Shown here piece by piece: positions 35,625 to 44,792 of a stretch of DNA of 64,000 nucleotides. The notes beneath the pieces are model-generated. The model made no database searches and was not told where the DNA came from. It saw only the letters and a program-made list of their open reading frames with translations. This stretch comes from Neobacillus sp. PS3-12. Its GTDB lineage: Bacteria; Bacillota; Bacilli; Bacillales; Cytobacillaceae. Each line of letters starts with the position of its first letter. Within the stretch, counting starts at the first letter, position 1. The DNA lies in the NCBI RefSeq assembly GCF_030915385.1, contig NZ_CP133268.1, forward strand, positions 3,756,001 through 3,820,000. The letters run 5' to 3'. The translations under genes and the position numbers were made by a program.

Positions 35625-36479
35625 GGGAAGTTGGTTCAAAAAAAAGATGGCAATAGTTCCTGGGCCGGTATGTGCGCCAATCGCAGAGCCAATCGCTGAA
35701 ATATAGACATCTTGAGGATGAAATTCTTCTTCAATCATCCTTCGCATTTCTAACGCCGTTTCTTCATTATCAGCATGACTAATCCCAATTATTTGTTCAT
35801 TTAATTGGCTGCCGCGTTCCTTCATAACTTCAATGACCCGATGAAGGAGTTTCTTTTTCCCTCTAATTTTTTCTAAAGGAACCAGTTTTCCATCCTCAAC
35901 ATTTAATAATGGTTTGATATTTAACAATCCTCCAAGAAATGCTGAGGCTTTGGAAACGCGTCCGCCTTTAGCAAGGTACTCTAGATCCTCAACGGTAAAA
36001 AGGTGTTCCATGTGCTGCACTCTAAAAAGAACATCCTTTAAAATTTCTTCCTTTGTCGCATTGTTAGCTGCGAGCCTTGCTGCTTCCTTAACAATTAGCC
36101 CTTGGCCAAGGGAAGCACATTTCGTATCGACAATTGTTAAATCAAAGTTAGGATAATTTTCCTTCACTTGGTCAAGAATCATAACAGCGGTTTGATATGT
36201 ACCTGACAGTGCTGAGGAAAAGGCAATATAGATTCCGTCTTCATTATTTTTAGCCATGTTTGTAAATGCTTCTTCAAATAAAACCGGTGAGGGCTGGGAT
36301 GTTTTCGGGATATTTCCGTTTCGAATGGCTTCATAAACCATTTGAGGCTGGATTGTTTTGACATCTTCGTATTCGTTTCCGTTTACTTGAACCTTTAAGG
36401 GTAATAATGTCGCATTTTGCTCTGTATAAAAATCAAGAGGTAAATCGCATGCGCTATCTGCCAGTATTTTTACTTGCAT
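35610..36479 (-). CDS. yitS: DegV family fatty-acid-binding protein (YitS)
   Basis: A 289-residue protein with the DegV features 'ILADSACDLP', 'TSQPSP', 'SSALSGTYQTA', 'VVDTK'-like 'IVDTKCASLGQGL', 'LEYLAKGGRVSKASAFLGGLLNIKP' and 'IGAHTGPGT'. DegV/FakB proteins bind a fatty acid for phosphorylation by FakA. The yitK-yitL-yitS-yitT-yitU-yitV-yitW gene order matches B. subtilis. Confidence 0.92.
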   Translation of the reverse strand: MQVKILADSACDLPLDFYTEQNATLLPLKVQVNGNEYEDVKTIQPQMVYEAIRNGNIPKTSQPSPVLFEEAFTNMAKNNEDGIYIAFSSALSGTYQTAVMILDQVKENYPNFDLTIVDTKCASLGQGLIVKEAARLAANNATKEEILKDVLFRVQHMEHLFTVEDLEYLAKGGRVSKASAFLGGLLNIKPLLNVEDGKLVPLEKIRGKKKLLHRVIEVMKERGSQLNEQIIGISHADNEETALEMRRMIEEEFHPQDVYISAIGSAIGAHTGPGTIAIFFLNQLPKKNE

Positions 36480-36584
36480 TCAAGCTCACCTGCTTTCAAA
36501 CAAATATGTTTCTTATTAATTAAGTTTATCGGTTTCAAACTAAAAAAACAATTGACTATAATGCGAAACTTTGGGGGTGAAGGG

Positions 36585-37427
36585 ATGATCTGGCTTCAGA
36601 CAAAAAAATCATTTGTTGTGATTATGGGGGCATTTTTAGTTGCAATTTCAATGAACTTATTTTTAATTCCCGCAAACGTCTATTCCAGTGGTTTTGCTGG
36701 TGTTGCCCAATTATTATCAAAGGTTATATCTGAATATACCCCATTACATATTTCCATGGGATATTTACTTTTATTGCTTAATATTCCTGTGGCTATACTC
36801 GGTTGGAAGAAGGTGGGGAAGTCCTTTACGCTGTATAGTTTTTTGAGTGTTGTCTTTTCTACTTTTTTTTTAGAAATCATCCCCATTAAACATGTGGCCC
36901 ATGATCTTTTATTGAATGCAGTATTTGGCGGTGTCATCTTAGCAATCGGTGTTGGCTTTACCTTGAAATGGGGTGCGTCAACAGGCGGATTAGATATCAT
37001 TGCTATGGTATTATCTCGGCAAAAGGATAAGCCGGTTGGAAATTATATGTTTATCCTTAACGGAATTATTATCCTTACAGCAGGATATCTTTACGGTTGG
37101 GAAAAAGCACTGTACACGCTTGTTACGCTCTATACATCGACTAGAGTTATTGATGCTATTCATACAAGGCATGAAAAGCTGACAGCTCTTATTATTACGA
37201 GAAAAGGCGAAGAACTGAGGAAGGCAATCCATTCTAAGCTAGTCAGAGGAATAACGGCGATCCCGGCAAAAGGTGCCTATACAAATGAGTCCAAGGACTT
37301 GTTAATGATCGTTATTACTCGTTACGAACTATTCGATTTAGAACGAATCATTAAAGAAGTCGATCCAAAGGCATTTACCAATCTCATTGAAACAACAAAT
37401 GTGGTTGGCTTTTTTCGTAGGGATTAA
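36585..37427 (+). CDS. yitT: YitT family membrane protein (DUF161/DUF2179)
   Basis: A 280-residue protein: five membrane helices ('FVVIMGAFLVAISMNLFLIP', 'GFTLKWGASTGGLDIIAMVL'), then a cytoplasmic DUF2179 domain ('TALIITRKGEELRKAIH', 'KDLLMIVITRYELFDLERI'). Transport or sensing roles are proposed for the family but not settled. The start at ATG 36585 follows GGGGGTGA; a longer upstream reading frame overlaps yitS and is unlikely. Confidence 0.9.
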   Translation: MIWLQTKKSFVVIMGAFLVAISMNLFLIPANVYSSGFAGVAQLLSKVISEYTPLHISMGYLLLLLNIPVAILGWKKVGKSFTLYSFLSVVFSTFFLEIIPIKHVAHDLLLNAVFGGVILAIGVGFTLKWGASTGGLDIIAMVLSRQKDKPVGNYMFILNGIIILTAGYLYGWEKALYTLVTLYTSTRVIDAIHTRHEKLTALIITRKGEELRKAIHSKLVRGITAIPAKGAYTNESKDLLMIVITRYELFDLERIIKEVDPKAFTNLIETTNVVGFFRRD

Positions 37428-37444
37428 GCATTGGAGGAATATAT

Positions 37445-37822
37445 GTGCGTGTGATATTTATTCTTTTAGCTTTATTAATGGCTACACCTCTAATTGACAG
37501 CAAGGCAGCCTCGATGCAAACCATTAAAGAAAGTGATCAGGTTTATCGAAAAATATATAAACTAGGATATAGGGGTAACTATGTTATAACGGGTGAAGCA
37601 AAAAGTTCCTTTTATTACAGCGTGGAGGATGGGCATGTTCAGTATATTCAGGAGAAAAAGGTGAACCTAAAAGGAAAACCATCCTTGTGGCATCCTTTTA
37701 AAATAATGATCAACATTCCGAGAACAGCACTGCCTGAAAATGGTTCTGTTATCGTAACATTTTATAAAAAAGGAGAAAAAACAGACACTTATCCGATTGT
37801 TCTTGAACAATTTTACCATTGA
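37445..37822 (+). CDS. Small secreted protein, possible Gmad2-like beta domain
   Basis: A 125-residue protein with a signal peptide (residues 1-21, 'IFILLALLMATPLIDSKA'). The mature part is a predicted all-beta domain ('NYVITGEAKSSFYYSVEDGHV', 'FKIMINIPRTALPENGSVIVTFY'), resembling the Gmad2 Ig-like fold of spore proteins. That resemblance is weak. GTG start behind GGAGG. Function unknown. Confidence 0.6.
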   Translation: MRVIFILLALLMATPLIDSKAASMQTIKESDQVYRKIYKLGYRGNYVITGEAKSSFYYSVEDGHVQYIQEKKVNLKGKPSLWHPFKIMINIPRTALPENGSVIVTFYKKGEKTDTYPIVLEQFYH

Positions 37823-37830
37823 AACAGGGC

Positions 37831-37857
37831 TCGCCCCTAAACAGGGTTTAGGGGCGA
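37831..37857. terminator. GC-rich hairpin between convergent genes
   Basis: TCGCCCCTAAAC / GTTTAGGGGCGA, a 12-bp perfect stem with a 3-nt loop. There is no strong T-run. Likely terminator by position. Confidence 0.5.
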
Positions 37858-37865
37858 AGTCCATT

Positions 37866-38054
37866 TTACGAGTTAAGATGATCAAGCTCATCTTGCATTT
37901 CGTGCAACTGACTTTGTTCGGCTATGGTTGAGTTAGCATAAGCTGAACTCAACGCATTTTTAGCTTTTTCCATAGCAGATTGTCTGTCATTCGTACTGGC
38001 GGATTTGGCCATATCAACAAATCTTCGGGCTTCTTGAAATAGTTGGTTACCCAT
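37866..38054 (-). CDS. DUF3813-like small protein
   Basis: A 62-residue helical protein ('MGNQLFQEARRFVDMAKSAS' ... 'LHEMQDELDHLNS'). GGAGGATTATAAG precedes the ATG at 38054, and its start lies one base after the stop of the upstream 50-residue gene, so the two are coupled. The family has no known function. Confidence 0.72.
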   Translation of the reverse strand: MGNQLFQEARRFVDMAKSASTNDRQSAMEKAKNALSSAYANSTIAEQSQLHEMQDELDHLNS

Positions 38055-38055
38055 C

Positions 38056-38208
38056 TTATAATCCTCCAAAAGAAGAATCAGGTTTATTGGCCATCTTATA
38101 GGCTTCTGCTTCTGCATATGTCATGTGATAGGGGATACGCTCGGCATGCTTACTAACAGAATCTTTCCCTTGTTGGACAAAGCGCTTCGATTTGTTTGAT
38201 CTACCCAT
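38056..38208 (-). CDS. 50-residue conserved-looking small protein
   Basis: Reads 'MGRSNKSKRFVQQGKDSVSK' then 'HAERIPYHMTYAEAEAYKMA' and ends 'NKPDSSFGGL'. TTGGAGGG lies 7 bases before the ATG, and it is translationally coupled to the DUF3813-like gene downstream. I do not recognise the family. Its Ser/Lys-rich N-terminus and size would fit a small spore protein, but that is a guess. Confidence 0.65.
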   Translation of the reverse strand: MGRSNKSKRFVQQGKDSVSKHAERIPYHMTYAEAEAYKMANKPDSSFGGL

Positions 38209-38339
38209 TCGAATCCCTCCAATATTGAGCTTGTTCAGTCACAAGGGGCCACCTCGGTCCTTTGTGTTTGAAGAAGCATTACTGCTTCTATAATAGTATG
38301 CCCAGGAGAACCATAACCATTTAGGTAATCAATGTCACT

Positions 38340-39152
38340 TCACGAAAGATTCAAAAAGTCAGCCAAATAAACAGCAACTCCATCTTCTTCGTTGCTAAGC
38401 GTAACTTCATTGGCGATATTTTTAACTTGCTCAATTCCATTTCCCATTGCAATGCCGTGACCAGCATATTCAAGCATTTCTAAATCATTGTCCTCATCAC
38501 CGAACGCGATGATTCTTTCTTTAGTGATACCATAATAATCTGCTGCTTTTTTCAAACCAACCGCTTTACTGAGTCCCCTTCTGATAATTTCAATGACATG
38601 CCACGGAGCTGCCCAGCTGCGGTGTTCAATAACTTCAGCGTGTGTTTCGGATAAGTGATTTCGAAGGGGTTTTAGTTGTTCTTCTTCTGTATGAATTAAC
38701 AGGCTGGTTGGGGAATCATGTAAGTAATTAACTAAGTCGCCAGTTGTGATTCTTGGATTACCAAAGCCAAAGATATCCAAAAGTTTTTCATCATGATAAT
38801 GAAAATAGACGTCATCCATAACTTCGGCAACAATATTATAAAATTGATAAGACCTGCAGGCATCCACAATGTCCTTGGCTACCTTAATATCAAGCGGGTA
38901 ATGGTACGTTCCCCAGCTATGATCAAGTGGATGGTGAATAAAGGCACCATTAAAATTAACAATAGGGGTATCGAGTCCAAGCTCCCGATAATACAATTCA
39001 CTTGAACGAAATGGTCTTCCAGTTGCGATCATCACAACATGTCCCATTTCTCTTGCTTTATTAAGTACCATCTTTGTTTTCGGTGAAATGGTTTTATCAT
39101 CCTTTAACAAAGTTCCATCTAAATCCAATGCGATTAAATGTCGTTCAGCCAT
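38340..39152 (-). CDS. yitU: HAD-superfamily Cof-type phosphatase (YitU)
   Basis: A 270-residue HAD hydrolase with a C2 cap. Motif I 'IALDLDGTLLKDD' has the nucleophile and acid/base aspartates, motif II is 'MIATGRPF', and motif IV is 'IIAFGDEDNDLEML'. Cof-type enzymes dephosphorylate sugar phosphates or flavin precursors. Start ATG 39152, preceded by GAAGGTGA. Confidence 0.9.
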   Translation of the reverse strand: MAERHLIALDLDGTLLKDDKTISPKTKMVLNKAREMGHVVMIATGRPFRSSELYYRELGLDTPIVNFNGAFIHHPLDHSWGTYHYPLDIKVAKDIVDACRSYQFYNIVAEVMDDVYFHYHDEKLLDIFGFGNPRITTGDLVNYLHDSPTSLLIHTEEEQLKPLRNHLSETHAEVIEHRSWAAPWHVIEIIRRGLSKAVGLKKAADYYGITKERIIAFGDEDNDLEMLEYAGHGIAMGNGIEQVKNIANEVTLSNEEDGVAVYLADFLNLS

Positions 39153-39363
39153 CAAGTCACCTTCTTCTTCATCGTTTAGTTTAAGTTGTTTTTTTAGAAA
39201 AATGTATCCGTAAGTGTTAAACTGTTCTATGGGTTTTATAAAAAGTGGAAAAAGGCATTTAATCTTTCTATAATAATTACTATGTTAACAATTTTATATC
39301 TATCCTGTAAAAAATTTCACTTCATGAAATTTTTACAGTTTATATAATTGAGGAGGAAATTCT

Positions 39364-40134
39364 TTGGTTGTTGTTGAGAAAGATAAAGTTGAAAATATTC
39401 CACTCCTCCATGTTGTTAAAGAAAGTGAAAAGCTTGAAAAGCTTCCGCTTGTCATTTTTATTCATGGCTTCAAAAGTGTGAAGGAACGTAATCTGCATTA
39501 TGCTTACCTTTTGGCTGAGGCTGGGTTTCGGGTTGTCATGCCTGAGGTTCTTTACCATGGAGAAAGGGATCAGGGTTTGAATGAAAAAGAATTTTATATC
39601 CGTTTTTGGGAAATGGTACTAAATACCATAGATGAAATTAAGAGGCTAAAGGAATCTTATCTAAAAAAAGGTCTGATTGACTCGGAAAAGATTGGATTAG
39701 CCGGTACATCGATGGGCGGAATCGTTACTTTAGGTGCTTTAACCCAATATAAATGGATTAAGGCGGCCGTTAGCTTAATGGGAATGCCATCGTATGAGGA
39801 GTTTTCACTATGGCAGTTGGAACAGCTTAAAGCTCAGGGGCTTACCCTTCCGTTGACTGCGGAACAAATTGATGAGCAGTTAAGAATTCTTCGGGAATAT
39901 GATCTTAGTCATCAGCCCGAAAAACTTGATAACAGGCCGTTATTATTCTGGCATGGAAGAAAAGACCCGCTTGTCCCTTACCCATTAACCCATCAATTTT
40001 TTGAAAAGGTAAAGCCCAACTATCAAGATGATCCAGAAAAAATTCGCTTTATCACAGACCAAAGAGCAGGTCATAATGTCAGCCTTGAGGGTGTTGAGGC
40101 AACTGTTGACTGGTTTATCCATTACTTACAATAA
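39364..40134 (+). CDS. yitV: Alpha/beta hydrolase, prolyl-oligopeptidase-like (YitV)
   Basis: A 256-residue hydrolase. 'LVIFIHGFKS' forms the oxyanion region, the nucleophile Ser is in 'GLAGTSMGGIV', the acid in 'WHGRKDPLVPY' and the His in 'DQRAGHNVS'. No signal peptide. TTG start, with AGGAGG seven bases upstream. Likely a cytoplasmic esterase; substrate unknown. Confidence 0.88.
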   Translation: MVVVEKDKVENIPLLHVVKESEKLEKLPLVIFIHGFKSVKERNLHYAYLLAEAGFRVVMPEVLYHGERDQGLNEKEFYIRFWEMVLNTIDEIKRLKESYLKKGLIDSEKIGLAGTSMGGIVTLGALTQYKWIKAAVSLMGMPSYEEFSLWQLEQLKAQGLTLPLTAEQIDEQLRILREYDLSHQPEKLDNRPLLFWHGRKDPLVPYPLTHQFFEKVKPNYQDDPEKIRFITDQRAGHNVSLEGVEATVDWFIHYLQ

Positions 40135-40152
40135 AGAAGGGTGAAATACACG

Positions 40153-40461
40153 ATGAATGAAGAACTAAAAGAGAGTATCATGGGTGCACTTGAACTTGTA
40201 ATTGACCCGGAGCTAGGAATTGATATTGTTAATTTAGGTTTAATTTATGATCTTAAAATGGATGACGAAGGAAATCTTACAGTCGATATGACTTTGACGG
40301 CAATGGGTTGCCCGCTTGCCGGCACGATCGTTGACCAAGTCAAAAGAGCATTAGCAGATATTCCTGAAGTTAAAGATACCGAAGTAAACATTGTGTGGAA
40401 TCCGCCTTGGAACAAAGACATGATGTCAAGATATGCAAAAATTGCCCTTGGAATTAAATAA
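40153..40461 (+). CDS. yitW: MIP18/PaaD family protein (YitW)
   Basis: A 102-residue DUF59 protein with 'VIDPELGIDIVNLGLIYDL', 'LTAMGCPLAGTI' (the conserved Cys) and 'NPPWNKDMMSRYAK'. Such proteins (SufT-like) support iron-sulfur cluster maturation. It follows yitV by 18 bases and probably shares its transcript. Confidence 0.9.
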   Translation: MNEELKESIMGALELVIDPELGIDIVNLGLIYDLKMDDEGNLTVDMTLTAMGCPLAGTIVDQVKRALADIPEVKDTEVNIVWNPPWNKDMMSRYAKIALGIK

Positions 40462-40476
40462 TACAAATCACAAATG

Positions 40477-40504
40477 AAAAACAGCAGAAATCTGCTGTTT
40501 TTTT
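40477..40504 (+). terminator. Terminator after yitW
   Basis: AAAAACAGCAGA / TCTGCTGTTTTT with a 2-nt loop and T-run. Confidence 0.85.
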
Positions 40505-40541
40505 GTTTCATCACATTTTAGTCACAATGATCCTCAAGGTT

Positions 40542-40584
40542 TGTGAGTTTGCTCACTTTTTAAAAATATTAACACCATTATAAT
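40542..40584 (+). promoter_or_regulatory. Fnr-dependent promoter of the radical SAM/SPASM gene
   Basis: TGTGA-N6-TCACT (40542-40557) is an Fnr/Crp-type box. The -10 TATAAT is at 40579-40584, 29.5 bp from the box centre. This puts the box at -41.5, the class II activation geometry. Confidence 0.85.
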
Positions 40585-40636
40585 ACAGATAATAAGGCTG
40601 TAGATATGAAAAGGCCGTTTTTAGGAGGCGTTTCAC

Positions 40637-41761
40637 ATGGTGTTTAGCCGTGATTTTAATAAAGATCCATTTATAGTCATTTGGGAATTAACAAGAGCAT
40701 GTCAATTGAAGTGTTTACATTGTCGTGCAGATGCCCAATATCTTCGTGATCCTCGCGAATTAACATTTGAAGAAGGCAAAAATCTAATTGATCAAATGTA
40801 CGATATGAATAATCCAATGCTCGTATTTACAGGGGGAGACCCGCTAATGAGGGAGGATGTATTTGATATCGCCAAATATGCTGTTGAAAAAGGTGTTCGT
40901 GTTTCGATGACACCGAGTGCAACTCCTAATGTAACAAAAGAAGCAATGGAAAAAGCAAAAAATGTTGGATTATCACGCTGGGCTTTTAGTCTTGACGGTC
41001 CAAGTGCTGAAATTCATGACCATTTCCGCGGTACAGCTGGTTCGTTTGATTTAACTTTAGAAAGAATCAAATACCTACATGAACTTGAGATTCCTGTTCA
41101 AATCAATACCGTTATTTCTCGTTATAATATCGATTATTTAGATGAAATGGCTAAAATGGTAGAAGATTTACAATGCGTTTTATGGAGTGTATTTTTCCTA
41201 GTTCCAACAGGCCGCGGCCAGGAATCCGATATGATCTCACCTATGCAGCATGAGCAAGTTTTTAGATGGCTTTATGATCTAAGTAAACGAGTGCCTTTTG
41301 ACATTAAAACAACAGAAGCACAGCATTACCGCCGCGTTGTCATTCAGCAGAAAATGCGGGAGGCAAAAGACCAGACTCAAGAAATTAACTATTTAAATAC
41401 TTTAACAGAGCAAGGATTAACAGGCTCCATTGATGGGCTTGGCAGAGCACCGAAGGGTGTAAACGATGGAAATGGATTTGTATTTATCTCTCATATAGGT
41501 GATGTTTATCCTAGCGGTCTATTACCAGTTAAAGCTGGAAATGTTCGTGAAACGTCACTTGCGGATATTTACAGGAATTCTCCTATTTTCACAGCATTAA
41601 GGAACCCTGATGAATTTAAAGGCAAATGCGGTGTTTGCGAATTCCGCTATGTCTGCGGCGGTTCCCGATCAAGAGCATATGCAATGACAGGGGATTATCT
41701 CGAAAGTGAACCATTCTGTGTCTACATCCCAAAAGCTTTAAGAGGAAAACAAGAGGTGTAA
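40637..41761 (+). CDS. Radical SAM/SPASM protein (AhbD/NirJ-like, TIGR04053-type)
   Basis: A 374-residue enzyme. The radical SAM [4Fe-4S] motif is 'CQLKCLHC' (residues about 21-28), followed by 'LVFTGGDPLMREDVF' (the GGE-like motif) and 'SLDGPSAEIHDHFRG'. The C-terminal SPASM cluster is 'CGVCEFRYVCGG' plus a later Cys in 'SEPFCVY'. It resembles heme-d1/heme-b radical SAM enzymes, so a tetrapyrrole or peptide substrate is possible. The Fnr-type promoter implies anaerobic expression. Confidence 0.87.
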   Translation: MVFSRDFNKDPFIVIWELTRACQLKCLHCRADAQYLRDPRELTFEEGKNLIDQMYDMNNPMLVFTGGDPLMREDVFDIAKYAVEKGVRVSMTPSATPNVTKEAMEKAKNVGLSRWAFSLDGPSAEIHDHFRGTAGSFDLTLERIKYLHELEIPVQINTVISRYNIDYLDEMAKMVEDLQCVLWSVFFLVPTGRGQESDMISPMQHEQVFRWLYDLSKRVPFDIKTTEAQHYRRVVIQQKMREAKDQTQEINYLNTLTEQGLTGSIDGLGRAPKGVNDGNGFVFISHIGDVYPSGLLPVKAGNVRETSLADIYRNSPIFTALRNPDEFKGKCGVCEFRYVCGGSRSRAYAMTGDYLESEPFCVYIPKALRGKQEV

Positions 41762-41765
41762 GCAA

Positions 41766-41788
41766 AAAGGGACGGTTGCCGTCCCTTT
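41766..41788. terminator. Bidirectional hairpin between radical SAM gene and fnr
   Basis: AAAGGGACGG / CCGTCCCTTT with a 3-nt loop, between convergent genes. Confidence 0.78.
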
Positions 41789-41800
41789 ACTTAAGTTCAC

Positions 41801-42499
41801 CTATTCAATGCTGCAGAAAACAGCTGGACAATTTTCACAGCCTATTTCGGTTTTTAAGTATTGTAAATCCAAAATCGTAATTTTCCCCTTTTTAACAGAA
41901 ATAATATTATCTCTCTTCAGATCACTTAAAATTCGGTTCGTACTCTCCCTTGATGTTCCACAAAAATTCGCTAATTCTTGATTCGTTAACGGTAAATCAA
42001 TTAAAATCCCATTTTTTTGTTGTACTCCATAACTGTTTGACATACGTATAAGAGTAGAAAATAATGCTCCTCTTTTCCCGTTTAAAACTAGATCACGGAA
42101 TTTTGTTTGCGTTTTACGGAAATGGTCACTCATCCATTTCATAAATTCAAAAGCCAGTGTGCTATTTTGGAAGATTTCATTTTCAAGTAGGTCCTTACGA
42201 ATCGCTACAATTTCTCCATCTTCAATAACTTTAGCGCTTAATAAATATTTAGGGTTATCGGTAAATAATGTTAACTCACCACAAATGTCATTTTCACCGC
42301 AAATTCGTAATGAAAGCTCACGGCCATCAGCAGTAATCTTACTGATTTGTACTCTGCCGGATAGAATAATATAAAGTTCTTTTGCTTCCATTCCTTCTTG
42401 AAATAAAAATGTCCCTTTTTCACATTTGAATGTACGATCTGCGAATTGCAGCAGTTCTTTTATTTCAATTGACTGGGTTGGTTTAATTGGTGTTAACAT
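41801..42499 (-). CDS. fnr: Fnr-type oxygen-sensing transcription regulator, copy 1
   Basis: A 232-residue Crp/Fnr protein: cyclic-nucleotide-binding fold (residues about 20-140), then a helix-turn-helix with 'LTNQELANFCGTSRESTNRILSDLK'. The C-terminal 'CENCPAVFC' is the C-x2-C-x4-C iron-sulfur ligand set that marks Bacillus Fnr, rather than the N-terminal cysteines of E. coli FNR. It should bind TGTGA-N6-TCACA when anaerobic; several such boxes lie nearby. A paralogue lies at 47.6 kb. Confidence 0.93.
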   Translation of the reverse strand: MLTPIKPTQSIEIKELLQFADRTFKCEKGTFLFQEGMEAKELYIILSGRVQISKITADGRELSLRICGENDICGELTLFTDNPKYLLSAKVIEDGEIVAIRKDLLENEIFQNSTLAFEFMKWMSDHFRKTQTKFRDLVLNGKRGALFSTLIRMSNSYGVQQKNGILIDLPLTNQELANFCGTSRESTNRILSDLKRDNIISVKKGKITILDLQYLKTEIGCENCPAVFCSIE

Positions 42500-42822
42500 T
42501 TGTCTCCCCCTTGTTCATAAATGATTTATGTTATCTGCCAATGAGTGATATTTTATGATACGATTAATGTACTATTTTATTGTAGCTCAAGATTGGATGT
42601 ATAAAAGAAGTAAACAATGACAATATAGTGAAAACTTATCTAAAAAATGTTATTCTCTTTTGGAAATGTGACAATCTTAACATCTAAACTAAGATAAATA
42701 AATTAAAATTAACAGTTCTATTGGGTATTCGTGAATGTGAAAATTACAGGCAGAAAGTGAAATAAATAACAGTATTTTTGTAAGCTTATTGGTAAAATTG
42801 AACTATATTCGCTTTTAAAATA
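42500..42822. other. fnr-moaA intergenic region
   Basis: 323 bp without a gene. It holds the Fnr-type promoter of moaA (separate entry) and a perfect 15-base palindrome, CATAAATGATTTATG, at 42516-42530, directly upstream of fnr. Nothing else is recognisable; a 5' leader of about 120 nt is implied for moaA. Confidence 0.5.
42667..42709 (+). promoter_or_regulatory. Probable Fnr-dependent promoter of moaA
   Basis: TGTGA-N6-TAACA (42667-42682) has nine of ten consensus bases. TAAAAT at 42704-42709 lies 29.5 bp from its centre, the same spacing as the other Fnr promoters in this window. Confidence 0.7.
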
Positions 42823-42837
42823 ATGGAGTTGATCAGA

Positions 42838-43854
42838 TTGAACGGTACCATAATCACAGATACATTAAATCGACCATTACACGACTTAAGGATCTCCGTT
42901 ATTGATCGCTGTAATTTTCGCTGCCAATATTGTATGCCGGCTGATAAATTTGGGTCAGATTTTCAATTCTTGCCGAAAACTGCACTATTAACCTACGAAG
43001 AAATCGAACGCACAGCTAAAATTTTTGTTGGGTTAGGAGTAAGAAAGATCAGGCTAACAGGGGGAGAGCCATTACTTAGAACTGATTTGCCTTTACTTGT
43101 GAAAATGCTTTCGTCAATCGAAGACTTGGAGGATATTGGACTCACGACGAACGGCGTCCTTCTTCCGAAGCTTGCGGAGGACTTGAAGAACGCTGGATTA
43201 AAAAGAGTCAATATAAGCCTAGACAGTTTAAATGATGAGCTGTTTGGCAAAATTAACGGTCGTAAGATTGGTACAAAACCTGTTCTTGATGGGATTGAAG
43301 CAGCAAAGAAGGCTGGCTTAGGCATAAAAATTAATATGGTTGTTAAAAAAGGTTTAAATGATTCGGAAATCATACCGATGGCTGAGTTTTGTAAGAATGA
43401 AGGCCTGCAGCTTCGCTTTATTGAATATATGGATGTTGGCTCGACAAATGGCTGGAAGATGGATGATGTTGTTACCAAAAAAGAGATCTTTAACATTCTA
43501 AATCAGCATTATGAACTTGAAGCGGTGGACCCTGCTTATTTTGGAGAGGTAGCAAAAAGATATCATTATAAAGATTCAAAAGTCGATGTCGGCTTTATTA
43601 CTTCTGTGTCTGAATCATTTTGTAGCAGTTGTACGCGAGCGCGTTTATCTGCAAACGGGCAAATTTTCACTTGTTTGTTCAATGGAAATGGCCACGATAT
43701 CCGTAATATCATGAGAAATGGTGCATCTGATGAACAGCTTCGCCAAAGGATCATTGATATTTGGAAGGGAAGAACAGATCGGTATTCTGACGAGAGAACG
43801 GCCGAAACCAATAAAAATCGAAAGAAAATTGAAATGTCTTATATAGGCGGCTAA
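42838..43854 (+). CDS. moaA: GTP 3',8-cyclase MoaA
   Basis: About 338 residues. The radical SAM motif '[10 protein letters not shown]', '[10 protein letters not shown]', and the C-terminal cluster '[20 protein letters not shown]' are all present, and the protein ends in 'GG' as MoaA requires. It performs the first step of molybdopterin synthesis. I prefer the TTG at 42838 because GGAG lies 8-9 bases upstream; the ATG at 42823 contains that ribosome binding site. Neighbouring moeA, mobB and the Fnr genes fit anaerobic nitrate metabolism. Confidence 0.95.
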   Translation: MNGTIITDTLNRPLHDLRISVIDRCNFRCQYCMPADKFGSDFQFLPKTALLTYEEIERTAKIFVGLGVRKIRLTGGEPLLRTDLPLLVKMLSSIEDLEDIGLTTNGVLLPKLAEDLKNAGLKRVNISLDSLNDELFGKINGRKIGTKPVLDGIEAAKKAGLGIKINMVVKKGLNDSEIIPMAEFCKNEGLQLRFIEYMDVGSTNGWKMDDVVTKKEIFNILNQHYELEAVDPAYFGEVAKRYHYKDSKVDVGFITSVSESFCSSCTRARLSANGQIFTCLFNGNGHDIRNIMRNGASDEQLRQRIIDIWKGRTDRYSDERTAETNKNRKKIEMSYIGG

Positions 43855-43856
43855 TA

Positions 43857-43886
43857 AAAAAACTCTCTAATTTAGAGAGTTTTTTC
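43857..43886. terminator. Terminator between moaA and ric
   Basis: AACTCTCT / AGAGAGTT with flanking A6 and T6 runs; usable on both strands. Confidence 0.85.
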
Positions 43887-43898
43887 ATTAAGTAATCC

Positions 43899-44598
43899 TT
43901 ATTTAATATATCGAGGGAAGAGAATGTTATTTTCAAGGTGTACATGCATAAAAGTGTCTGCTTCAAGCATTTCTAGACGCTGATAGACAAGAGTATACGT
44001 TCCGCATGCATCAAAAGGTAAAGCAAAATCAGAAGTAATTATGCGAAGCTCCTTCAAAATAGCTCCTGCGGCATCGTGCTCTTTTTCTAATTCAATGATC
44101 ATGTTAATGGCTTCTTCAGTGTTTTCAACTTCATTTGCAGCTAATTTTTTGATTAATGGAAAAACAATTTCTTCCTCTTTTGCTGTATGTTCAATCATTT
44201 CTTTTTTAAATTCATAAAATAGTTCATTCACTTTTAGGAGCTCCGGATGATGTTCTCCATGTACCCGAGATACCTTTGTCACATATGGGCTGAGGAGGGA
44301 AAGCTCCTCGATAAGCGGACGGTGGTAGTGCGAAATAACGTGATCAATGATTGTATTTGAATCTGAATCAGTCCATACTTCAACGTTTGTCTCTTCCGGA
44401 ATTGATCTTTTCGATGACTACGTTTAATTCTGAAATTAATAAATCCAGCTCCACATCACTTTCTGTTGCAGCTTGTTCGATAGGGATATTCCCTCCGCAG
44501 CAAAAATCAATTCGATGTTTTTTAAAGACATCGCTGGACTTAGGAAACTCATTTACTATATCTTTAACTAAGGTATTATTTGTAATTGTATAATTCAC
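43899..44598 (-). pseudogene. Iron-sulfur cluster repair di-iron protein (ScdA/YtfE/RIC), frameshifted as read
   Basis: The N-terminal ScdA_N domain ('KDIVNEFPKSSDVFKKHRIDFCCGGN') and the C-terminal hemerythrin domain with its iron-binding His/Glu residues ('VHGEHHPEL', 'HTAKEEEIVFPLI', 'LEKEHDAAG', 'HVHLENNILFPR') are in different frames. The linker 'VWTDSDSNTIIDHVISHYHRPL' reads in the second frame. The shift lies near 44395-44410, consistent with one extra base. The start is GTG 44598, preceded by GAGGAGG. The family repairs clusters after nitrosative stress, which matches the Fnr-type box upstream. Confidence 0.88.
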
Positions 44599-44631
44599 CT
44601 GTAATTCCTCCTCAGTAGTAGGTTTACATAT

Positions 44632-44674
44632 AGCATATAGGATGGAGGAGAAAAAAATGGTGACGAGCATCACA
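44632..44674 (-). promoter_or_regulatory. Fnr-type promoter of ric (box possibly shared with moeA)
   Basis: GGTGA-N6-TCACA (44659-44674) has one mismatch to the Fnr consensus. On the minus strand TATGCT (44637-44632) lies 29.5 bp from the box centre. On the plus strand TATAAT at 44695-44700 lies 28.5 bp away, so the same box could also serve moeA. Confidence 0.65.
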
Positions 44675-44792
44675 CACTTATTATGATTTTTCTTTATAAT
44701 TAGTGTTAATATATTACAATGATTTTTAAGCGAAATATATGGCAATTATGAAAATACATATATGTACTTACGTGTTTTAGGAGCTGATAAGA

